A stretch of DNA of 64,000 bases from Arminella tubonensis (GTDB lineage Bacteria > Pseudomonadota > Alphaproteobacteria > Rhizobiales > Rhizobiaceae). The translations under genes were made by a program, and so were the position numbers. Positions 47,632 through 54,916 of this stretch are shown piece by piece (position 1 is the first letter of the stretch; each line of letters starts with the position of its first letter). The stretch covers positions 62,001 to 126,000 of the forward strand of contig NZ_PCDP01000029.1 of assembly GCF_003240585.1 (NCBI RefSeq). Direction: 5' to 3'. The notes beneath the pieces are model-generated. The model did not search any database, was not told the DNA's origin, and was given only the letters and a program-made list of their open reading frames with translations.

Positions 47632-48180
47632 TCAGGCCGCCATCGTGGACGGGTTCTTCAGCGCCGCACGCTCGATGCTGGCCGCGAACAATGGCGTCTC
47701 GCCCTTGTTGTGCGCGATGGACATCGGCTGACGTTGCGTGCGAAACAGCTCGAAGGGAATTCCTTGGCGGTCGAGCGAGGCCATCATTTCATCAGTCGCG
47801 TATGACCTGACACGGTTCGTGAATTCACAGTGGTTCGCATCGACCTTTTTCGCGCTCAGTTCCCAGGTGACGTGGATGGTTACCCGACCGTTCGGCGTGA
47901 AGACATCGGAATCGGAATCCAGGATCAGATGGTCCTTCTCGCCCAGTGTCTCGTGGTAATGCTGGACCATGAGGCTCCCTCCGATCGTCTCGACGTTGAT
48001 TGACATCCGCGTGCCGTCGGCTGCGGTCGTAAATCCTGCCGCAATGTGGGCGGGCGAGCATCCCTGGTATTCCTTTTCCGGAAGATTGAAGCACCAGTGC
48101 GGAATGTCGATCTTTTCGATCGGTGCGTTGATAATGGCCGAAAAACTGGAATCGACGATCTGGTTCTCGATGCTGTGCAT
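47632..48180 (-). CDS. Hypothetical protein, possible START/SRPBCC-like fold
   Basis: The 182-residue sequence has no motif I can name with certainty. A start like SSFSAIINAPIEKIDIPHWC, alternating strands (VTIHVTWELSAKKVDANHCE) and a final helix (PLFAASIERAALKN) suggest an SRPBCC/START-like hydrophobic-pocket fold. It lies 19 bases before the isochorismatase gene and 87 bases after the crotonase gene, so it belongs to the same operon. It may bind the aromatic or lipid substrate. Confidence 0.6.
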   Translation of the reverse strand: MHSIENQIVDSSFSAIINAPIEKIDIPHWCFNLPEKEYQGCSPAHIAAGFTTAADGTRMSINVETIGGSLMVQHYHETLGEKDHLILDSDSDVFTPNGRVTIHVTWELSAKKVDANHCEFTNRVRSYATDEMMASLDRQGIPFELFRTQRQPMSIAHNKGETPLFAASIERAALKNPSTMAA

Positions 48181-48267
48181 GTGACTTCTCCGTGGTTGCT
48201 TGGGTGGTAAAGGGGATGTCTGATGCCCGCGCGACCTGCCCAGTCACTGCACGGGCACCGCCTCGGC

Positions 48268-49257
48268 CTACTTGTCGGCCAGAGACTGCGTGTAGTGTCC
48301 GAGCCTGGCTTCGATGTCCGGATCCTTTTGCAGGCCCATATGCATCAGGCGGCCGATGTTCTTCTGCGCCACCGGGCGCTGGACCGACGTGATGAACGCG
48401 TCCCAGCCGGCTCCGATCTCGGGGTCGCTCGGAAGGCTTGCGAAATCGACAAGGCGTTTGGTGTCAGCGATCGCCTGGCGGTCGAAGCCGGAGATCCGGG
48501 TCGCGAGAGCGTCGACGAATGGGTCCAGCTTGTCGTCATCGAACGAGCGGTTGACGTAGCCATATTCCTCGGCGAGATCGCCGTTGATGTCGTCGGAGCC
48601 GAGAAGGACTTCTAGCGCGCGACCGCGACCCATCAGCCTTGGCAGACGCGCCATCGGCCCGCCGCCTGGGACAAGACCTGCGCCGACCTCCCATTGCGAC
48701 AGGATCGCCTTCTGGCGGCTGGCGAACCGCATGTCGCTGGCGAGAGCAAGCTCGCTGCCGACACCTGTCGCGCGCCCGCGGATCAGGGCAATGGAGACTA
48801 CGGGAGACTTGCTGATGCGGACCAGCATATCGGGGAGCGGGTGAAGCCCGGTCGGTCCAGAGGGGAGGCCGGTGGACTCGGCGAGCGGCGGCGTGAAATT
48901 ATAATGGGTCAGAAAGAAGCCGGGCACGGCGCTGTCGAACACCACGACGCGGAGATCAGGATCCGTCTCGATTTGAGAAACGACCTTTTCCATCTGCGGA
49001 ATCGTTTCCGGTCCGAAGATGTTGAAGGGCGGATTGTCGAAGGTGACGCGCCAATAGGCGGGGGTGCGCTTCTCGACCTTGATCAGCGACTGTTCCTGGC
49101 CAGGGTCTGCTCTAACTTCCGGGGGACGATCCGCCTTGTCGGCGATTTTCGTCTGACCGGAAAGGGCCAGCGCCGGCAGAAGCAGCATGGCCGCGGCGGT
49201 GAGGAATTTTGACGACATTGCGATGGCGCTTGTCGCAGTTGGTGGTCTGACCCTCAT
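48268..49257 (-). CDS. Enoyl-CoA hydratase/isomerase-fold protein with signal peptide
   Basis: The 329-residue protein has a crotonase domain at about residues 60-300 (FDNPPFNIFGPETIPQM, LIRGRATGVGSELALASDMR, WEVGAGLVPGGGPMARLPRL). A strong export signal precedes it (SSKFLTAAAMLLLPALALSG). Crotonases work on CoA thioesters in the cytoplasm, so an exported member is odd. The start ATG overlaps the RidA stop (ATGA). A start 13 codons later (49218) would give an ideal signal peptide. The oxyanion-hole glycines are present, but the role is unknown. Confidence 0.82.
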   Translation of the reverse strand: MRVRPPTATSAIAMSSKFLTAAAMLLLPALALSGQTKIADKADRPPEVRADPGQEQSLIKVEKRTPAYWRVTFDNPPFNIFGPETIPQMEKVVSQIETDPDLRVVVFDSAVPGFFLTHYNFTPPLAESTGLPSGPTGLHPLPDMLVRISKSPVVSIALIRGRATGVGSELALASDMRFASRQKAILSQWEVGAGLVPGGGPMARLPRLMGRGRALEVLLGSDDINGDLAEEYGYVNRSFDDDKLDPFVDALATRISGFDRQAIADTKRLVDFASLPSDPEIGAGWDAFITSVQRPVAQKNIGRLMHMGLQKDPDIEARLGHYTQSLADK

Positions 49258-49766
49258 AACTGCTCCATTTCGGGTTTGAGAGCGACGTTGCTCCGCTGGG
49301 GTTCGATCTCGAAGATGAGTTCGATTTCGACAGGCATGCCCAGCGGTATGCTGGAAACGCCGAGCACTATGCGGGGTGGGATACGGTCCGCGCCAAAGAT
49401 CGAAAGGAGCAGTTCGGACGCGCCGTCGGCCACCTTCGGATGCTCTCGGAAATCTGGCTGGGTGGCGATGTAGACGCCGAGCTTGGCAACGGTCCGAATC
49501 CTGTCCAGCGAGCCCAAGTGCGACCGCGCGGCAGACAGAGCGCTCAAGCACGCGGTCCGGGCGGCGTCGTAGCCTTCCGCAACGCAGAGGTCCTTGCCGA
49601 CCACGCCCGTGTAGAGTGGAGCATGCCCGACGACCGGTAGCATGCCACTGAGGAAGAGCAGCGACCCACTCTGCACTGCTTCGACATAGGCGCCGAACGG
49701 CGTCGGTGCGGGTGGAATGACCAAAGCCAGTTCCCTGACGAGCGCCTCCGCGCTCGCGACTACCAT
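49254..49766 (-). CDS. RidA/YjgF-family protein
   Basis: The 170-residue protein has the RidA core (LLFLSGMLPVVG, VAKLGVYIATQPDFREHPKV and ADRIPPRIVLGVSSIPLGMPVEIELIFE). The family arginine (PPRIVLG, Rid position) is in place, so it may hydrolyse reactive enamines or imines. It is longer than E. coli RidA (128), like other environmental family members. It overlaps the SDR stop by 7 bases and the crotonase start by 4 bases. Confidence 0.9.
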   Translation of the reverse strand: MVVASAEALVRELALVIPPAPTPFGAYVEAVQSGSLLFLSGMLPVVGHAPLYTGVVGKDLCVAEGYDAARTACLSALSAARSHLGSLDRIRTVAKLGVYIATQPDFREHPKVADGASELLLSIFGADRIPPRIVLGVSSIPLGMPVEIELIFEIEPQRSNVALKPEMEQL

Positions 49767-50485
49767 TTTCCAAGATGTGCGCCGTTGTCGACGTGCAGCA
49801 CCTCCCCCGTGATGTTGGACGATTCCGTCAGATAGACGACGCCGTCGACGATCTCCTGGACGGCGGTGACCGTGCCCATCGGCGACAGGGAACCAAGGAA
49901 GTCTCTCGCGTTGTTGGCGTGCAGTGGGGTGTCGACGACGCCGGGAGACAAGGCGTTCACGCGGATGTTGTCCTTGGCGAACTCAAGCGCTAGGCTCTTG
50001 GTGATCGCGTTGAGGCCGCCTTTGGTAATCATTGGAAGCGAGGCCGTAACACCCGCGATCGGATGATCCGTCAGCGATGACGTGATGGTCACGATACTTC
50101 CGCCCGAATTCTGCCGAAGCATCTGCCTGACAGCATGCTTCGTAAAGTGGATGAATCCTTCGACGTTTGTCGCCGAAAGGCGATGGAAGTCGTCGATCGT
50201 GTATTCGAGAAACGGCTTGGTGAAGAAGACCCCGGCATTGTTGACCAGCGCGTCGATCGTGCCGAACTGCGCGACGGCCGCGGTCGCGACACGCTCTGCG
50301 GTTTCAGGATCCGCGACGTCGCCGCTGATCAGCTCCAGCCGGCCCGCGCGGTCGAACAGGCCGGTCTCGCTGATGTTCCGGGAGGTTCCGACGACGTTCC
50401 AGCCCTTGTCAAGGAAGGTCTTCACCAGGCCTGCTCCGATCCCCTGCGACGCGCCGGTGACGATCACAGTCTTATGCACGCTCAT
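49760..50485 (-). CDS. SDR-fold protein lacking the catalytic tyrosine
   Basis: The 241-residue Rossmann protein has TGASQGIGAGLVKTFLDKG, DALVNNAGVFFTKPF and the C-terminal NITGEVLHVDNGAHLGKW. At the normal YxxxK site it reads LPMITKGG, so the tyrosine is replaced by proline four residues before the lysine. The gene at 59580 has alanine there. Cofactor binding looks intact but normal hydride chemistry is doubtful. The start ATG at 50485 follows GGGAGG. It is the first gene of the operon read leftwards from the shared element at 50651. Confidence 0.88.
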   Translation of the reverse strand: MSVHKTVIVTGASQGIGAGLVKTFLDKGWNVVGTSRNISETGLFDRAGRLELISGDVADPETAERVATAAVAQFGTIDALVNNAGVFFTKPFLEYTIDDFHRLSATNVEGFIHFTKHAVRQMLRQNSGGSIVTITSSLTDHPIAGVTASLPMITKGGLNAITKSLALEFAKDNIRVNALSPGVVDTPLHANNARDFLGSLSPMGTVTAVQEIVDGVVYLTESSNITGEVLHVDNGAHLGKW

Positions 50486-50650
50486 GCCTGCCTCCCTTCT
50501 GGCGACGCGGGTATCCTTCGTCCGCCGGACGGCGGTCGGTCGCTCTGGTCTTTGAATGATGCCTTGGGCCGGCTGTGAGCCGGGAGCGTCCCGACGGTCG
50601 CGCCGTCGTCCGCTCTGCCGGCACCATCGCGCCAAAAATCGAGCCCCGAT

Positions 50651-50680
50651 ATTGTACCAAGGTGTCTCCGATACCTTCGG
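50651..50680 (-). promoter_or_regulatory. Shared operator/promoter element, copy 4
   Basis: The plus strand reads ATTGTACC-AAGGTGT-CTCCG-ATACCTT. On the minus strand this ends in TACAAT, a good -10 hexamer, 166 bases before the SDR operon start. Repeat arms AAGGTGT/ATACCTT differ by one base. Confidence 0.65.
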
Positions 50681-50766
50681 ATCGGGTCGCCCCGTCTGCA
50701 CACCAAGGTCCAATACGGGGCGGGTGGCCGGCGGGATCAGCGCTGCAACGTCACGCAGGAGTTCAC

Positions 50767-50931
50767 ATGACCCGCTGGCCGGATCGGCGAATTCTCGATT
50801 TGTTCGGAATCGCGCTTCGCATCATCCAGGCGCTGATGGCCGGCGCAACGACGGTCAACATGGTCGTCGCACCGCCGGCCAACCGTAGACGCAGGCTTGG
50901 GGCGTCGCCCGACGACACCATCGTACAATAG
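50767..50931 (+). pseudogene. N-terminal stub of a nitronate monooxygenase
   Basis: After a good ribosome site (CAGGAG), the frame reads WPDRRILDLFGIALRIIQAL and MAGATTVNMVVA, the FMN-binding start of nitronate monooxygenases (family: LPIIQAPMAG). After 40 residues the homology stops abruptly, and the frame ends at a TAG inside the next shared promoter element. The enzyme normally has more than 300 residues. A deletion has joined its 5' end to the promoter of the next gene. Confidence 0.72.
50901..50929 (+). promoter_or_regulatory. Shared operator/promoter element, copy 5
   Basis: Read on the minus strand, this is ATTGTACGATGGTGTC followed by an inverted partner (GGTGTCG-TCGGG-CGACGCC, one mismatch). 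On the plus strand TACAAT at 50924-50929 points at the NTF2-like gene. Confidence 0.6.
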
Positions 50932-51080
50932 AATGCGTGATCTCGATTGAGCATGCTTCCGGAGTGGACGAGGACGCGATACGGGGTCCAGCCCGTCTGT
51001 TTGTTCGCCCGAAAAGGGCTGCGTGCTCTTGCGAACGAACGCGGAAACCTCCGTTGATCACCCGTGCGAGGATGATACCG

Positions 51081-51542
51081 ATGAATCTAAATCTTACAGA
51101 AGTCGACGGCGGCGAGCCCCAACGAGGCGACGGAAGCCCCATGGATGCGTTGATCGAATTCTACCGGGCCTTCAATGCTGGCGATCTCACGGGGCTGGAA
51201 GCCTTATGGCTTTCAGGTACGGAGCCCAGCATGGACAACCCCATCGGTGGCATCCGTCGCGGGTGGGACCAGATCGCCGCCGGGTATTCGAAGCTCTTCC
51301 AAGGTCGGGCGAAGGTTCACGTGACCTTTCACGATTTCACGAGCCAGGGCGCCGACGACTGGCATCTGTTCGTCGGTCGCGAACGTGGATCGTGCGGGAC
51401 GGCGAAGGAGACGCTCGACGTCGCCTTCCGGACGACCCGGTGGTTCATACGCAGGGACGGAGGCTGGCGACAGCTACACCATCACGGCTCGGTCGAGGAT
51501 CCGAAAATGCTGGCTGACTACCAAAGATTGATGTTCGGATAA
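51081..51542 (+). CDS. NTF2/SnoaL-like small protein
   Basis: The 153-residue protein has the cone-shaped NTF2-like pattern: PMDALIEFYRAFNAGDLTGL at the start, RRGWDQIAAGYSKLFQGRAK, and a C-terminal TTRWFIRRDGGWRQLHHHGS. It may be a small isomerase, hydrolase or ligand binder. I use the ATG at 51081, preceded by GCGAGG at 9 bases. ATG 51072 or a longer frame from 50937 cannot be excluded, though the longer lead is not protein-like. Confidence 0.8.
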   Translation: MNLNLTEVDGGEPQRGDGSPMDALIEFYRAFNAGDLTGLEALWLSGTEPSMDNPIGGIRRGWDQIAAGYSKLFQGRAKVHVTFHDFTSQGADDWHLFVGRERGSCGTAKETLDVAFRTTRWFIRRDGGWRQLHHHGSVEDPKMLADYQRLMFG

Positions 51543-51591
51543 GGAGAATGGGCGGCGGCAGCGGCCGCCGCCCGCCGCAGACACGCTGACG

Positions 51592-52629
51592 CTAGTTGCG
51601 AAGTTCTCCCCGAACCAGGGGCGAAACGTCGGTGCCCAGCAGTTCGATAGAACGCCGCATCGCTTTCGCCTCGAGTGCGGCGGTGCTCATCTGGAAGGTG
51701 ACGCGAGCTATCCCTCCCAATGTCCTGTTAACATGCAATATCTTGGCAGCTACGGTTTGCGGGCCGCCGACCAGAAACGCGCCACCTGGACCGCACATGT
51801 GCTCGAACTGAGCTCGCGTTGGCGGCGGCCAGCCGCGCTCCCTTCCGGCGTCCGTGAACATCTGGAACCAGCCGGGGAAGAACGCTTCCCTGGCAGCGGC
51901 GTCGGTCTGCCCGACAAAGCCAAGAGCGTGGACGCCGATCCTCTGGTTCTCAACGGGATGACCGGCGGCGAGCCATGCGCGACGATAGAGATCGACCAGG
52001 GGCAGGAAACGCTCGAAGCTTCCGCCGATGATGGCCACCATCAGCGGCAGGCCAAGTGTCCCGGCACGCACGAAGGATTCGGGCGTGCCGCCGACGCCCA
52101 GCCATATTGGCAAGGTCGGCTGATGCGGACGGGGAAAGACGCCCTCGCCATTGATCGCAGGACGAAAGCGGCCCTGCCACTTGATGTTGGGCTGCTCCCT
52201 GATCTTCAGCAGCAGGTCCAGCTTTTCCACGAAAAGCGCGTCGTAGTCCCTCAGGTCGAAACCGAACAACGGATAGGCCTCGACGGACGAGCCGCGACCG
52301 ACGACGATTTCCGCCCGTCCGCGCGATATAAGGTCCAACGTTGCGAATTCCTGGAAGAGCCGCACGGGGTCGGCGGCGCTCAGGACGGCGACGGCGCTTG
52401 TGAGCCTAATCGACTTCGTGCGCGCGGCGGCCGCGGCAAGGATCACGGCAGGCGCCGAATCAAGTGCGTTCTCGCGGTGATGTTCGCCCATTCCGAAAAC
52501 GTCGAGTCCGACCTGATCGGCCAACTCGACCTCCTCAAGCACGCTCTCCATGCGATCGATGGCTGACTGCAACCGACCCGTAGCAGGGTCGGTCAGCAAC
52601 ATTGCGAAACTGTCGATACCGATTTCCAT
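51592..52629 (-). CDS. LLM-class flavin-dependent oxidoreductase
   Basis: The 345-residue luciferase-like enzyme has GLDVFGMGEHHRENALDSAP, the SRGRAEIVVGRGSSVEAYPL block and LPIWLGVGGTPESFVRAG, typical of the F420/FMN group related to alkanal monooxygenase. It is not closely related to the NtaA-type copies at 22819 and 26910. It lies 164 bases downstream of the exported hydrolase gene on the same strand, so both may be read from the element at 53934. Donor (FMNH2 or F420) cannot be told. Confidence 0.88.
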   Translation of the reverse strand: MEIGIDSFAMLLTDPATGRLQSAIDRMESVLEEVELADQVGLDVFGMGEHHRENALDSAPAVILAAAAARTKSIRLTSAVAVLSAADPVRLFQEFATLDLISRGRAEIVVGRGSSVEAYPLFGFDLRDYDALFVEKLDLLLKIREQPNIKWQGRFRPAINGEGVFPRPHQPTLPIWLGVGGTPESFVRAGTLGLPLMVAIIGGSFERFLPLVDLYRRAWLAAGHPVENQRIGVHALGFVGQTDAAAREAFFPGWFQMFTDAGRERGWPPPTRAQFEHMCGPGGAFLVGGPQTVAAKILHVNRTLGGIARVTFQMSTAALEAKAMRRSIELLGTDVSPLVRGELRN

Positions 52630-52793
52630 TCTGGATCCTTTCAAGGGGACGTCACCCCTGGAGCTCGTAACGAGCCGATGCGTCTCCGGCGGAAACGCGC
52701 CTTCCATCACCCGGCTGACCAGTTGGGCGCCAGCCTGTTTTTGTTGATGGAGACCATCGAAAAATTCGATAGGTGGACAGCCACGGACGCGAG

Positions 52794-53834
52794 TTATGTC
52801 GCCCAGGAACCGACATCCTTAACCGCCCTGGCGAAGGCTTCGGGGGCCTCCTGGGGGAGATTATGGCCGATACCACCGTGCACAAGGCGGTGTTCGTATT
52901 TCCCCTTAAACTTCCCGGCGTATGCCTTGGGATCCGGGTGGGGCGCTCCGTTGGCGTCGCCTTCCATCGTGATCGTCGGCACATGGATTTCGGGACCGGC
53001 CGCAAGCCTGCCTTCGAATTCGTCGAACCGATTTTCACCTTCCGTCAGACCAAGCCGCCAACGATAGTTGTGGACGACGATCGCGACGTGGTCCGGATTG
53101 GTGAATGCGGCGGCACTTCGTTCGAACGTCGCGTCGTCAAACTTCCAGTGCGGGGAAGCGAGCTGCCAGATCAGCTTGGCGAAATCGTTGGTGTATTTTT
53201 CATAGCCATCGCGACCGCGATCCGTCGTGAAGTAGAACTGGTACCACCACTGGAGCTCGGCAGAGGGTGGCAAAGGCGCCCTCCCAGCAGCCGGGTTCCC
53301 GATCAGATAGCCGCTGACGGAAACCAACCCCTTGCATCGTTCCGGCCAGAGCGCGGCGACGATGTCGGCGGTCCGCGCCCCCCAGTCGAACCCGGCGACC
53401 GTCGCCCTGTCGATCTTCAGGGCGTCCATCAGCTTTATGGCGTCGACCGCAAGGGCCGACTGCTGGCCGTTGCGCATCGTGTCGTCGGACAGGAACTTGG
53501 TGCTGCCGTATCCGCGCAGGTGCGGAACGATCACGCGATGTCCCTGGTCCGCGAGCAACGGGGCCACATCGGCGAAGGCGTTGATGTCGTACGGCCAGCC
53601 GTGAAACAGGACGACGGGCGACCCGTCGCCCGGACCGAGCTCGGCGTATCCGACATTGAGATCTCCGGCATCGATATGTTTGTCGGCAACCAGACTTTTG
53701 TCATTTGGCAGGACGGCATTCTTGCCCTGGTCCGCACCCGCCGCCCGTCCTGCAAGGATTCCCGCCGCTGTCAGTCCAAGAGCCACCCCGCCGAAGGACC
53801 GACGTGTGAGGTTCTCAGTTTTAAGATTGCGCAT
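52794..53834 (-). CDS. Exported alpha/beta hydrolase, epoxide hydrolase-like
   Basis: The 346-residue protein begins with a twin-arginine-type signal (LTRRSFGGVALGLTAAGIL). The mature part has VVLFHGWPYDIN (oxyanion region), the nucleophile aspartate in GFDWGA and a histidine in GIGHNLPQEAP. An Asp nucleophile points to epoxide or haloalkane hydrolysis. GGAGAAGC precedes the ATG. The shared element lies 100 bases upstream, so it joins the proposed regulon. Confidence 0.88.
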   Translation of the reverse strand: MRNLKTENLTRRSFGGVALGLTAAGILAGRAAGADQGKNAVLPNDKSLVADKHIDAGDLNVGYAELGPGDGSPVVLFHGWPYDINAFADVAPLLADQGHRVIVPHLRGYGSTKFLSDDTMRNGQQSALAVDAIKLMDALKIDRATVAGFDWGARTADIVAALWPERCKGLVSVSGYLIGNPAAGRAPLPPSAELQWWYQFYFTTDRGRDGYEKYTNDFAKLIWQLASPHWKFDDATFERSAAAFTNPDHVAIVVHNYRWRLGLTEGENRFDEFEGRLAAGPEIHVPTITMEGDANGAPHPDPKAYAGKFKGKYEHRLVHGGIGHNLPQEAPEAFARAVKDVGSWAT

Positions 53835-53933
53835 GGCTGCTTCTCCGATAATGGACGATGATGCCTGCCGCACGAGACAATGTTGGGAGAGGCATTTTCG
53901 AGCCTAATTTGAGACAGGTGGCCGGAATTCGCT

Positions 53934-53950
53934 ACTGTCCAATGGTGTCG
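53934..53950 (-). promoter_or_regulatory. Shared operator/promoter element, copy 6 (half)
   Basis: ACTGTCCAATGGTGTCG on the plus strand matches the first half of the element (ATTGTnCnAAGGTGTC) with two changes. The inverted partner is not clear. It lies 100 bases before the minus-strand hydrolase start. Confidence 0.5.
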
Positions 53951-54000
53951 GGTCGACTGACGCGCCTGCTTTGCCACTCCGCAGGGCGGCTCGGAGGACA

Positions 54001-54669
54001 TCACAATGCGCACAGGGTGTTCGTTGCGGAGCCGGAAGCGGGTCCAAGTCTCGCGGCCATGTTCACCAGATCAGGAAGAGTTCTGGCATTCATCTTTCTC
54101 ATCACCTGGCCACGATGAGCTTTGACAGTGATCTCGCTAATATTCAACTTGAAGGCCACCTGCTTGTTCAGCAACCCCTCCGCCACGAACTTCATGACTT
54201 GTCGTTCTCGCGGTGTCAGCGTGAGAAAGTACGCTTCCAGACGGTTCGCCTCGTTGATCGCACGGATCGATGCGTTCACTTCCTCCGCGATGATGGCGGG
54301 ATCGTCCGGTTTGGGCACGAACGTCACGCGGAACCTGCTTGTGGTGACAGACGTGGCCGGGCTGCTCCTAGCGGTGAGGACGATGATGGGACAGAGCACG
54401 GCATAAGAACAAATCAATCGCGTAAGATCTGACACCGTCAGATCGGCAATACTTGCATCAACGACAATGCAGCCGAACGACCGAGCTTGAGCGCAGTCTA
54501 AGAAGTCGGCCGCTGAGACAAATCGCTGTGGCCGCCATCCCATTCGGGAGACATGTAAATGCAAAGCCAAACCAATTTCGGTGTCATTATCCAAGATGGC
54601 GACCACCACGTCGCTCGACGGTGGGGTGGCTATTTTCAAAGGAGCAGTAAGGGTTTTGGTGATATACAT
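54001..54669 (-). CDS. Two-component response regulator, FixJ/LuxR-type
   Basis: The 222-residue protein has an N-terminal receiver-like domain with the phospho-acceptor in CIVVDASIADL and the conserved lysine in FVPKPDD. The C-terminal LuxR-type helix-turn-helix is LTPRERQVMKFVAEGLLNKQ with VAFKLNISEITVKAHRGQVM. It should bind DNA as a dimer when phosphorylated. No kinase is adjacent. It diverges from the large regulator at 54917 over 247 bases that show no other gene. The ATG at 54669 follows GAGGGAG. Confidence 0.88.
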   Translation of the reverse strand: MYITKTLTAPLKIATPPSSDVVVAILDNDTEIGLALHLHVSRMGWRPQRFVSAADFLDCAQARSFGCIVVDASIADLTVSDLTRLICSYAVLCPIIVLTARSSPATSVTTSRFRVTFVPKPDDPAIIAEEVNASIRAINEANRLEAYFLTLTPRERQVMKFVAEGLLNKQVAFKLNISEITVKAHRGQVMRKMNARTLPDLVNMAARLGPASGSATNTLCAL

Positions 54670-54916
54670 GCCATTCTCCCTCATCGATCGGGCGCGCGAT
54701 GCCGCGGCTGAAGTGTATTTGCTGAATGGTTTCACGCTGTTTCGTGATGCTGCGTCATGGTTTTAGACGAGCGCGCGGGCTGTCGCGACTGAAGTCGTAT
54801 GACAGATTCTGAAAAAAGCTGAAGTATTCTCCGATTAGTTGCTGAAGTGCTCTTGGCGCAATCTACCCCACTGTGATTTTATCGCTGCGGATTGAACCAA
54901 ATAGATTCGGATAGCT

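Noticed and set aside
52773..53861. Plus-strand frame of 362 codons
   Set aside because: It is antisense to the Tat-exported alpha/beta hydrolase, which has a full catalytic triad.
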